Program-made: the position numbers and the translations under genes
Notes under the pieces: generated by a model
Database searches by the model: none
Seen by the model: only the letters and a program-made list of their open reading frames with translations
Told to the model about the DNA's origin: nothing
Source of the DNA: an uncultured Parabacteroides sp.
GTDB taxonomy: Bacteria; Bacteroidota; Bacteroidia; Bacteroidales; Tannerellaceae
DNA length: 43,132 nt
Assembly (NCBI GenBank): GCA_949295065.1
Contig: CASFJQ010000021.1
Coordinates: forward strand, 1-43,132
Reading direction: 5' to 3'
Shown here: positions 28,101 to 34,102 of the stretch, piece after piece
How the letters are laid out: the number at the start of each line of letters is the position of its first letter
How positions within the stretch are numbered: the stretch's first letter is position 1

Positions 28101-29038
28101 TTCGATATAAGGCAATCGTTGTTCTGGAAGATCTTAATATGGGATTCAAACGCAGCCGACAAGGAGTGGAAACACAGGTCTATCAGAAATTCGAGAAGAT
28201 GCTTATCGACAAGCTGAATTATCTGGCAAATAAAAAACAGGATAAAAACCAAGCCGGCGGTCTGCTGCATGCTTATCAGCTGACCAATAAGTTTGAGAGT
28301 TTTAAAAAGCTAAACAAGCAATCCGGTTTTCTGTTCTATGTCGATGCCTGGAACACCAGTAAGATTGATCCGGTAAGCGGTTTTATCAACCTGTTTGACT
28401 TGAAATATGAAAGTGTGGAGAAATCAAAGGCTTTCTTCTCCAAGTTCAAATCTATCCGCTATAATCCGGAGCGGGATTGGTTTGAGTTTGTATTTGATTA
28501 TAATGATTTTCATAAAAAGGCAGAAGGAACTCGCACAGAATGGACAGTTTGCAGTTATGGCACACGTATTCTGACTTGTCGTAATCCGGAAAAGAATAAC
28601 CTTTGGGACTCGGAAGAAATTGATTTGACAAAAGCCTTCAAACAACTGTTTGCCCAATATCAAATCGATTTGAACGGTAATCTGAAAGAAGCAGTTTCCG
28701 AACAGTCCGGTAAAGCATTCTTTTATCAGGAAAATATCAAAGAAACGAAAGGTCTGCTGCAACTGTTCAAACTGCTGATGCAAATGAGAAACAGCATTCC
28801 GAACACGGAAACCGATTATCTGATTTCACCTGTTCCGAATAAACAGGGCATTTGTTATGACAGCAGAAGAAACGACAGCTCTCTGCCGAAAGATGCGGAC
28901 GCAAACGGTGCTTATAATATCGCCCGTAAAGGTCTGTTGCTTATTGAGCGTATCCGACAAAGTTCGGATTTGAAAAACCTGTCCTTGAATATTACACGTA
29001 AGGAATGGCTTTTGTTTGCGCAGCGGAACAATGGATAA
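25145..29038 (+). CDS. cas12a: CRISPR effector nuclease Cas12a (Cpf1), type V-A
   Basis: Single-protein crRNA-guided DNA endonuclease of type V-A immunity, 1297 aa (family about 1200-1350). The N-terminus F-x-x-LYSLEKTLRFSLIPVEGT is the family hallmark. MIPKCSTQLK includes K632, at the position of the PAM-reading Lys (K607 of AsCas12a). The crRNA-processing residues are conserved: H828 in THPAH, K837 and K854 in YDLIKDKR (matching FnCas12a H843, K852, K869). The RuvC triad is intact: D902 (IGIDRGERH), E995 (VVLEDLN) and D1252 (DADANGAYN). The Nuc-domain Arg is R1215 (MRNS). No frameshift or stop, so an active nuclease is expected. Assignments come from remembered alignments, not computed ones. 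A truncated cas4 overlaps its stop and the array follows on the same strand. Confidence 0.98.
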   Translation: MKNERLTKFEDFTNLYSLEKTLRFSLIPVEGTDTEYLQKIIREDERRAEYYKQVKKYIDEYHKWFINQSLSKFQFQYEDNKKQYSLSEYYMYYHLNNKADSEKRKKALNTIQSNLRKQIAKFLKGQKAYDNIYKQKLITEALPAFIQDESKKVIIQEFNKFTSYFSGFHENRKNIYSEEEKSTAIAFRIVHENLPRFIDNMYVFDIIRALPEFEESIRNVCQSFADKLTVASLQEVFALPYFNQVLTQSQIEIYNAIIGGKTEEKQEVKIQGLNEYINLYNQQHKEKRIPLFKPLYKQILSDREAISWLPETFKTDKELFDSIREYYTILISVLENKENKQAHSFKEFIQLLNDPAILKGIYIRNDTQLTDISQREFKDWGLIRKAIEADYEKKTPQKKSQSYEKYNEQKEKYWKSSDSFSIAFINHCVSEYLNREIRLENYFLSLGCVNNESVQLENWIARIKNRYTDIEDLLLSERQENNLIRNEEAVEKIKLFLDTIKGFQSFIRPLLGKGDETDRAVIFYNELTWFWDTIVSINPLYDKVRNYLTRKPYSTEKIKLNFENPTLLSGWDSNTERNYLSVLFKKDNLYYLGIMNKQHRKIFESKNIPDDTAFYEKMEYKFFKRATLMIPKCSTQLKDVQNHFKNSCEDYILKGKGFIQPLKITKEIYDLNNVTYNGCKKFESNYNKQTGDTDGFNRALTTWIQFCMEFLKVYPSTAIYDFSGLKPIEAYKQLNEFYADVNKLLYSISFRNISEKYIHQLVKEGKLFLFQIYSKDFSAHSKGTPNLHTLYWKMLFDADNLSDVVYMLNGQAEVFFRKKSLSYDKPTHPAHVPIKNKNKNSKKEERILPYDLIKDKRYTKDCYLFHVPITINFKQKDNDALLNEEVRNYLKYNENPYIIGIDRGERHLIYISVIDNQGNIAEQCSLNKIINEYNGETYTTDYHDLLNQKASQLDEARKNWKTIENIKELKEGYLSQVIHKITELMIRYKAIVVLEDLNMGFKRSRQGVETQVYQKFEKMLIDKLNYLANKKQDKNQAGGLLHAYQLTNKFESFKKLNKQSGFLFYVDAWNTSKIDPVSGFINLFDLKYESVEKSKAFFSKFKSIRYNPERDWFEFVFDYNDFHKKAEGTRTEWTVCSYGTRILTCRNPEKNNLWDSEEIDLTKAFKQLFAQYQIDLNGNLKEAVSEQSGKAFFYQENIKETKGLLQLFKLLMQMRNSIPNTETDYLISPVPNKQGICYDSRRNDSSLPKDADANGAYNIARKGLLLIERIRQSSDLKNLSLNITRKEWLLFAQRNNG

Positions 29039-29141
29039 CTATATTTCCCTGTCCGCTTTAAATGATTTTATCTTTTGTCCGTATTCTATATATCTTCATC
29101 AGGTATATCAGGATACGGATGAAAAGATGATAACAATATAG
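29031..29141 (+). pseudogene. Truncated cas4 (N-terminal stump only)
   Basis: The ATG at 29031 overlaps the last codons of cas12a in another frame, the usual cas12a-cas4 junction. It encodes 36 residues beginning MDNYISLSALNDFIFCPYSI, then YLHQVYQDTDEKM, which matches the start of type V-A Cas4 (M-x-x-YI-x-x-SALNDF-x-FCP-x-SIYLHN-x-Y), including the first iron-sulfur Cys in FCP. A stop at 29139 cuts it off; intact Cas4 is about 170-200 aa with RecB-nuclease motifs and three more Cys near the C-terminus, none of which is seen. A short frame farther on (about 29150-29200, reading DKDLLIL then stop) may be an internal scrap in another frame, but this is weak. Cas4 normally trims PAM-side ends of new spacers for Cas1-Cas2. 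Confidence 0.75.
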
Positions 29142-29360
29142 AAAAATTTGGTAATGCTATCCATCGGGATAAAGATCTACTCATCTTATAGAAAGACTTT
29201 ACAAACCTCGCTCTCTTAAAACCTTCCGTTTTGTTTATAGTTATCTGATTTACAAAGCGTTTTATAAATACAGATAAAGAGGGCGGGGTAAATATGTTTT
29301 TTTTATAACGAGGTAAGAGTCTAATAATAAATATTTTTGCTTATCTTTGTCACACTTTCG
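29142..29360 (+). promoter_or_regulatory. CRISPR leader with -7 box
   Basis: Gene-free AT-rich leader between the cas4 stump and the first repeat. TATCTTTG at 29342-29349 is identical to the -7 box of the tRNA cluster and would start pre-crRNA about 5 bases ahead of the first repeat (29361). No TTTG is seen at -33. The rest includes an open scrap of about 28 codons (29190-29280) that I do not recognise. No cas1 or cas2 sequence is evident. Confidence 0.6.
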
Positions 29361-29585
29361 GTTTAGAGAGTATTTTAATTTCTACTATTTGTAGATATTG
29401 TCCGAGCTTACGGTGTCCAGGAATTTAGAGAGTATTTTAATTTCTACTATTTGTAGATCGGAGACGTTTAACCAAGGTCAGGTGCGTTTAGAGAGTATTT
29501 TAATTTCTACTATTTGTAGATGAAATTGCTTTTCGCACAGTTCGCGGCTGTTTAGAGAGTATTTTAATTTCTACTATTTGCAAAT
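29361..29585 (+). CRISPR. Type V-A CRISPR array, 4 repeats and 3 spacers
   Basis: Repeats of 36 bases at 29361-29396, 29423-29458, 29486-29521 and 29550-29585. The unit starts gtttagagag and ends with the Cas12a handle aatttctactatttgtagat, whose tctac/gtaga stem is the conserved type V-A crRNA pseudoknot stem. Repeat 2 has A for G at position 1. Repeat 4 ends gcaaat instead of gtagat (two changes), which breaks the handle stem and marks the leader-distal end. Spacers are 26, 27 and 28 bases (29397-29422, 29459-29485, 29522-29549). Orientation agrees with cas12a. Spacer targets are unknown. Confidence 0.98.
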
Positions 29586-29619
29586 ATGGCATAGTCAGTC
29601 AAACATAGGATATTTACAG

Positions 29620-29661
29620 AAAAAGCTGCCTATGTTTTTTCGGAAACATAGGCAGCTTTTT
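29620..29661. terminator. Strong bidirectional terminator after the CRISPR array
   Basis: Perfect 18-bp stem (29620-29637 with 29644-29661) with a six-base loop tttcgg, A-rich on the left and T-rich on the right. It can stop pre-crRNA transcription from the left and any minus-strand transcript from the right. Confidence 0.9.
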
Positions 29662-29940
29662 TCAAAAACATAGGAAGTTTTCCAAACACATGTTTCACAA
29701 TTCATTTATATTTCTGACTGACAAAGAAATCCTGTGAACCTGAAACATTTTTTAACCCATTTGTTTTTTCCTTTTTATTTTTCATTATTCCTCAGCAAGA
29801 ACTCCTTATCATAAAACCAAGAATCGTGGATGATTGACCTATTTGTTAATTGTTGTTATCAAATCACATCATCTCCTTGTTTATTAAAGAGATAGCAGAG
29901 TTGTGAAACATCTCTCTGGTAACTTTCTGTATATAGAAAA

Positions 29941-30028
29941 TTCCTTTCGGACGCAATCTATTTTTCTTTCGGAACAAATTCAATTTTCTTCCGAAAGGAA
30001 AATGAATTACTCTCGGAAGAAAATTCAA
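29941..30028. repeat. Overlapping inverted repeats downstream of the propeller gene
   Basis: ttcctttcgg (29941-29950) pairs perfectly with ccgaaaggaa (29991-30000). A competing pair, 29979-29994 with 30013-30028, matches at 15 of 16 positions. The two cannot form together, since they share 29991-29994. It lies 11 bases after the stop of the minus-strand propeller gene, so a terminator role is plausible. Confidence 0.6.
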
Positions 30029-30038
30029 AGGTTTCTAT

Positions 30039-30923
30039 TTATCTAGAAAACTCATAAACCGAAGATATCATACCAAATGTTGCATTGTCATTCAGTTCCC
30101 AAACCTTCTTTCCATCTTTATCAACTTCAATCAGCTGAGGATAATTACCCTCAGTAGCAGAGGCATCATGACCTTGCCAGTTACAGATATAATGGCCGCC
30201 GTTTGAAGATGGATATAATTGGGCAACGAAAAACAATTTTGCTCCTTCAATATCATTCTGCTCAACAGATTTTACTATTTCGCCGGTAGCAAAATTCAAT
30301 TCCACATATTTATGACCGTCGCCACAAGCCACAAGATAGTTTCCATTTGGAAGGAACATCAGGCTGAAAGGAGTTCCGCCAACATTAACAGACTTCTGCA
30401 ATTCGCCTTTCGCATTGACTTCGCGAACTTCGGATGTAGCAAACAGAGGGAAGAGATAATTTCCTTCTTTGTTTTTATTTATTTGTCTGAACTGAGCGTG
30501 AGCATGCTCAATGCCTGTTTCGTATGAGGTTTCGGAAATGATTTCTCCTTTTGAGTTCACTTCCATTACTTTTGCCGGAGTTCCGCACCACGCGAGAAGG
30601 AAATTTCCATCCGGCAAGATTCTTGCAGTCTGCATCTCACAACCTTCGGGAGCCGGAATGTTCCAGATTTCTTTTTTATCCTCAGTTACAAGTTTTGCTC
30701 CTTTTGAATAAGAGAACAATATGTTACCGTTGTCTGTCATTGCCACAGAATTACACTCCCATCCTTTTTCCAAAGGATATTCCCATTCTATGGTTTTAGT
30801 TTCTTTATCAAGGATAACTACTTTGTTCCATCCGGAACCACCCAACAACAATTTTTCTTTCTTTTGCTGGCAAGCTGTAGTCAGCAACAATAAGCCAGCA
30901 GCTAACAAAGCTGATATTTTCAT
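30039..30923 (-). CDS. Beta-propeller lipoprotein (PQQ/WD40-like)
   Basis: A 294-aa lipoprotein with signal MKISALLAAGLLLLTTAC (C18). The mature part repeats a blade pattern of about 40-45 residues: GGSGWNKVVILDKETKTIEWEY, MTDNGNILFSYSKGAKLV, LPDGNFLLAWCGTPAKVMEV, FLPNGNYLVACGDGHKYVEL, ending IEVDKDGKKVWELND; the alternation of DG/NG turns and E/K-x-x-W-E strands resembles PQQ-type or arylsulfotransferase-like propellers. No PQQ ligand set or catalytic residue can be named. The predicted place is the periplasmic face of a membrane. It is last in the minus-strand cluster, after lsrF, separated from it by octamer repeat copy C. A sugar- or cofactor-binding role in the cluster is an inference. 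Confidence 0.75.
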   Translation of the reverse strand: MKISALLAAGLLLLTTACQQKKEKLLLGGSGWNKVVILDKETKTIEWEYPLEKGWECNSVAMTDNGNILFSYSKGAKLVTEDKKEIWNIPAPEGCEMQTARILPDGNFLLAWCGTPAKVMEVNSKGEIISETSYETGIEHAHAQFRQINKNKEGNYLFPLFATSEVREVNAKGELQKSVNVGGTPFSLMFLPNGNYLVACGDGHKYVELNFATGEIVKSVEQNDIEGAKLFFVAQLYPSSNGGHYICNWQGHDASATEGNYPQLIEVDKDGKKVWELNDNATFGMISSVYEFSR

Positions 30924-30940
30924 GGTGAATAATTTTTTAT

Positions 30941-31069
30941 GGTGACGAGGTGACGAGTTGACAAGTTAACAAGTTGACGAGTTGACGAGTTGACAAGGAT
31001 ATTAGTATATAAACTACTTGACTCCTTAACTACTTGACTACTTGACTACTTGACTACTTGACTCCTTAT
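30941..31069. repeat. Octamer tandem repeats, copy C
   Basis: Left block 30941-30998 is seven 8-base units of the gacgagtt/gacaagtt type. Right block 31014-31069 is seven exact 8-base registers, ctacttga five times with ctccttaa and ctccttat at positions 2 and 7. The blocks are only roughly complementary. It lies between the propeller gene start and the lsrF stop. Confidence 0.9.
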
Positions 31070-31093
31070 TCCCTTATCCCTAAATTCTAAAGA

Positions 31094-31135
31094 AATTCCC
31101 TTCCAAAGAACCTTAAAGGCCTAAAGAAGGGAATT
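31094..31135 (-). terminator. Stem-loop after lsrF (possible terminator)
   Basis: A 10-bp perfect stem (aattcccttc 31094-31103 with gaagggaatt 31126-31135) with an inner ccttaaagg palindrome, 20 bases past the lsrF stop. The T-run is poor, so it may only stabilise the 3' end. Confidence 0.5.
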
Positions 31136-31154
31136 CCCAAATTATAGTTTTATA

Positions 31155-32027
31155 TTATTTTGACAAGTCCTGGAATTTTTCGTATGCTTGGTCTGGTGTC
31201 AAACCTTCGTGAATAACTGAATATACAGCCTGAATCATTGCAGCAGGACATTCACTCTGGAACACGTTACGACCCATATCAACACCGGCAGCGCCATCGT
31301 TAACTGCATTATAGCACAATTCCAAAGCTTCTTTTTCAGGCAACTTCTTGCCACCGGCAATAACGATTGGAACAGGACATGCAGCAGCTACTTTTTCAAA
31401 ACCTTCGCAATAATATGTCTTAACGATGTTTGCACCGTTTTCTGCACATACGCGTGATGCCAAAGCGAAATAGCGAGCATCGCGAGCCATCTGTTTTCCG
31501 ACAGCAGTAACACCCATCACAGGAATGCCGTAACGGTTACCCATATCAACAGCCTTGACAAGGTTAGCAGCTGTGATTGCTTCACGGTCGCCATCACCTG
31601 CAGAAAACATAACTGCCATGGCAGAAGCATTCATACGGATTGCATCTTCAATGTCAATCAAGACATTACGATTCAAATCTGTCAATATAGTAGAACCGGC
31701 ATCTGAACGCAAACAAACAGGTTTGTTCACATTAGCAGGAATACAAGTCTGAATCATTCCGCGTGTTCCCATCAAACAGTCGGCATACTTTACAAGAGGA
31801 ACGATGCTCAAGTCAATTCTTTCCAAACCTGAAGTCGGTCCCATGATAAAGCCGTGGTCAAATGCCAACATCACAGCTCGGCCTGTTTTAGGATTGAAAA
31901 TGCGGGACAAACGGTCTTTCATTCCCCATGACAAATTGTTTGCTCCTTTAACATGGAACTGCGCATTTTCAACTTTCTGGTTCAAACCGAAGTTATTGGC
32001 TTCTCTGAAGCCGTCCATATCTGCCAT
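31155..32027 (-). CDS. lsrF: LsrF-type class I aldolase/thiolase
   Basis: TIM-barrel enzyme of the DhnA/LsrF family, 290 aa. The Schiff-base Lys is K203 in NIVKTYYCEGF, the same position as K203 of E. coli LsrF. Flanking blocks MLAFDHGFIMGPTSGLE, PVPIVIAGGKKLPEKEALE and GAAGVDMGRNVFQSECP are strongly LsrF-like. In E. coli LsrF transfers the acetyl group of 3-hydroxy-2,4-pentanedione-5-phosphate (processed AI-2) to CoA; related proteins are aldolases. No LsrK, LsrG or LsrACDB transporter is here. Instead DhaL and DhaK lie directly upstream on the same strand, so I infer cleavage of a DhaKL-phosphorylated short ketose. The symbol reflects homology, not proven AI-2 degradation. Confidence 0.85.
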   Translation of the reverse strand: MADMDGFREANNFGLNQKVENAQFHVKGANNLSWGMKDRLSRIFNPKTGRAVMLAFDHGFIMGPTSGLERIDLSIVPLVKYADCLMGTRGMIQTCIPANVNKPVCLRSDAGSTILTDLNRNVLIDIEDAIRMNASAMAVMFSAGDGDREAITAANLVKAVDMGNRYGIPVMGVTAVGKQMARDARYFALASRVCAENGANIVKTYYCEGFEKVAAACPVPIVIAGGKKLPEKEALELCYNAVNDGAAGVDMGRNVFQSECPAAMIQAVYSVIHEGLTPDQAYEKFQDLSK

Positions 32028-32091
32028 ATATTTTAAGTTTTTGAGTTTTTAAGTTTATTAGTTTTTGAGTTTATTACATCGAATCTTCTTG

Positions 32092-32709
32092 TCAGATTGC
32101 ATCAGCAAAAGCAGCAAACATGCAGCTCCATGAAGTAGCGCCACTGTCTGCGAAGCCGATTGAACGCTCGCCGTAGTTGCGGGCACGGCCAAAGTTAGCC
32201 TTCATCTGAACAGTTTCTTCAGCTCCTGCCAAAGCAGCTTTTGCACCAGCCTGGAGTATTTCCTTGATATCTTCGGATTCTGTAGCCTGCATTGCCTCAA
32301 CAGCAGGAATCAAAGCATCCATCATTGTCTTGTCGCCACGTTTTGCTGCAGTCTGTTGCTGAACATTTGCCAAACCTCCTGCAAACATTGCTTTCACTCC
32401 GGCAGCATCCAGTTCTGTTCCTTCGGCACAATCGCTCATTCCAAGGAAGAATGCGCCAAGAAGTGTGCTTGTTGAGCCGCTTACTTCCATCATCACGCCC
32501 ATTCCCATGTCCATCAGCATAGCTTTGAACTCTGTTCCGTTTTGGGCAATACGATGAATCACTGAGAATGCTGTAACGATTGCAGTTCCATGGTCGCCAT
32601 CACCAATAACAGCATCTAGTTTAGAGAACTCTTCTTCACGCAGCTTTATTTGCTCGAATGCTTTGTCAAGCATTGCTTTGAAATTATCAATTGTCAGAGT
32701 TTTTTCCAT
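32092..32709 (-). CDS. dhaL: Dihydroxyacetone kinase-type subunit DhaL
   Basis: ADP/ATP-binding phosphoryl-transfer subunit, 205 aa, all-helical barrel. The Mg-nucleotide site is LDAVIGDGDHGT with D32, D37 and D39 (matching D30, D35, D37 of E. coli DhaL). The second signature MMEVSGSTSTLLGAFFLGM replaces the usual G-G-T-S-G-A-L-Y, and ANFGRARNYGERSIGFADSGATS matches the C-terminal G-R-A-x-Y-x-G-x-R-x-x-G-x-x-D-P-G region with Ser for Pro. It lies 144 bases after dhaK with octamer copy D between. No DhaM phosphocarrier is in the window, so the phosphate donor (ATP or a PTS protein) is open. Confidence 0.92.
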   Translation of the reverse strand: MEKTLTIDNFKAMLDKAFEQIKLREEEFSKLDAVIGDGDHGTAIVTAFSVIHRIAQNGTEFKAMLMDMGMGVMMEVSGSTSTLLGAFFLGMSDCAEGTELDAAGVKAMFAGGLANVQQQTAAKRGDKTMMDALIPAVEAMQATESEDIKEILQAGAKAALAGAEETVQMKANFGRARNYGERSIGFADSGATSWSCMFAAFADAI

Positions 32710-32740
32710 AATAAAAATCTTTTTCTAATAGTAATTATAG

Positions 32741-32846
32741 GTGACGAGGTGACAAGGTTACAGAGACAAGGTGACAAGGATAAAAAATAAATTATCATCT
32801 TGTTAACTTGTTAACTTGTTAACTCGTCATCTTGTCACCTCGTCAT
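32741..32846. repeat. Octamer-built inverted repeat, copy D
   Basis: The left arm starts gtgacgaggtgacaag (32741-32756) and pairs with cttgtcacctcgtcat (32831-32846), 15 of 16 matching. It contains the family core cagagacaaggtgacaagg and a right block of ttgttaac-type 8-base units. Located in the 144-base dhaK-dhaL gap. Confidence 0.9.
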
Positions 32847-32853
32847 CTATCAT

Positions 32854-33870
32854 TTATTTTCCAATTGTTGTCCAATAAGGAGCATCAGATTGTTTGTTCT
32901 TCAAATAATCGATATGGTCCTCATCAAGAATAGCAAGAATCATTTGGAAACCAGCCTGTTCCTGCACTGTCAGAATCTCCTGGATGCGAGATTCAACTAC
33001 TTGCAAGCCACGAGCTTCGAGTTCCTTGTAAGCCTTGCGGAAAATGATATTCAACTCCATATGAGTTGTTGCTCCAACGCCGTTGATAATCAACATCATC
33101 TTATCGCCGGCTTTCGGCTGTAACTGCTGACAAAGCAAATCTACCATTTCAGCAGCTGTAGCGTCTGCTGATACAAGTGGTTTCTGTCCGCCACCACCTT
33201 CACCGTGCTGTCCCATACCAATTTCCATTATTCCTTCTGGCAAATTAGTGATGACACCGCCATTCTGCGGATGTGAGCAAGAACGCATAGCGACTGCCAA
33301 AGTAGCAACTTTTTCATTGTAGCGTTCACCTATTTCAAGCAATTCATCCAATGATTTGCCTTCTTCTGCTGCTGCACCCAAGATCTTGAACAAAGGAACG
33401 CAACCTGCCAAACCACGACGATCGTTTTTATCTGCACCGATACCTGCACTGATATCATCGTGTGTAAGCAACTGCTTAACTTTGATACCCATACGACCGG
33501 CAAGCTGACAAGCCATGTTTGCACTCATAACGTCACCAGAGTGATTCAACACAACAAGCAAAATACCTGCTTCGCGTTTCATCAGCTGCAATGCCTGGAA
33601 TACACGCTGAGCACCTGGAGCTGCAAAAATATCACCGACAACAGAGCAGTCCAGCATACCTTTACCAACAAAACCGCTCAATGCAGGCTCGTGACCTGAA
33701 CCACCCAATGTTACGATAGCTACTTTATCTTCGCTTTTTGGATTGGCACGAACTACAATGTTTTCGCCACCTAATTTAACTTTGTCAGGATAAGCCAGCA
33801 CATAGCCTTCCAACAATTCTGCAGTAATATTCTCAGGTTCGTTGATGAACTTTGTTTTCAATTCTGACAT
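32854..33870 (-). CDS. dhaK: Dihydroxyacetone kinase-type subunit DhaK
   Basis: Substrate-binding subunit that holds a short ketose covalently through a His hemiaminal, 338 aa. Seen: LGGSGHEPALSGFVG (H60), LNHSGDVMSANMA (D113, the acid/base position) and MGQHGEGG with H222 at the site of the covalent His (H218 of E. coli DhaK). The canonical M-G-I-H-G-E-P-G is changed to M-G-Q-H-G-E-G-G, followed by a GGGQKPL loop, so the substrate may not be dihydroxyacetone; erythrulose-type or other C4-C5 ketoses are handled by relatives. A C-terminal extension to TTIGK is typical. Upstream is a 232-base gap with octamer copy E. Confidence 0.92.
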   Translation of the reverse strand: MSELKTKFINEPENITAELLEGYVLAYPDKVKLGGENIVVRANPKSEDKVAIVTLGGSGHEPALSGFVGKGMLDCSVVGDIFAAPGAQRVFQALQLMKREAGILLVVLNHSGDVMSANMACQLAGRMGIKVKQLLTHDDISAGIGADKNDRRGLAGCVPLFKILGAAAEEGKSLDELLEIGERYNEKVATLAVAMRSCSHPQNGGVITNLPEGIMEIGMGQHGEGGGGQKPLVSADATAAEMVDLLCQQLQPKAGDKMMLIINGVGATTHMELNIIFRKAYKELEARGLQVVESRIQEILTVQEQAGFQMILAILDEDHIDYLKNKQSDAPYWTTIGK

Positions 33871-33919
33871 AATAAAAATCTCCTTTTAAATTTATTAGAG
33901 TTACACAATAGACCGACTT

Positions 33920-34076
33920 TAAAGTTGAGAAGGCTCATTGAAAGTTGACGAGGCTACAGAGACAAGTTGACAAGAATAAAGAATAATATTATTACCTTGT
34001 CAACTTGTCAACTCGTTACCTTGTCAACTTGTTACCTTGTTACCTTGTCAACTCGTCAACTCGTTACCTGTCACCT
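33920..34076. repeat. Octamer-built inverted repeat, copy E
   Basis: gacaagttgacaag (33961-33974) and cttgtcaacttgtc (33996-34009) form a perfect 14-bp inverted repeat around a 21-base loop with an aataatattatt core. The left side carries gttgacgaggctacagagac. The right side is a run of about ten 8-base units (ttgtcaac, tcgttacc, ttgttacc types). Located between the dhaK start and the VOC stop. Confidence 0.92.
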
Positions 34077-34102
34077 TCAAGCCGAGCCCATCGCGACTCA
34101 AT

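Larger units (their letters stand above)
29586..30038. other. 453-base gap downstream of the CRISPR array
   Basis: No gene or cas1/cas2 remnant recognised. It contains three aaacatagg motifs (29601, 29644, 29665), the strong terminator at 29620-29661, a central AT-rich region with no obvious structure, and a set of ttcggaa-type inverted repeats at 29941-30028 just after the propeller gene. Confidence 0.6.

Noticed and set aside
29190-29280. Possible cas1 or cas2 scrap in the CRISPR leader (reading KTFRFVYSYLIYKAF)
   Set aside because: About 28 codons only, no motif of Cas1 or Cas2 that I can name; kept as unassigned leader sequence.
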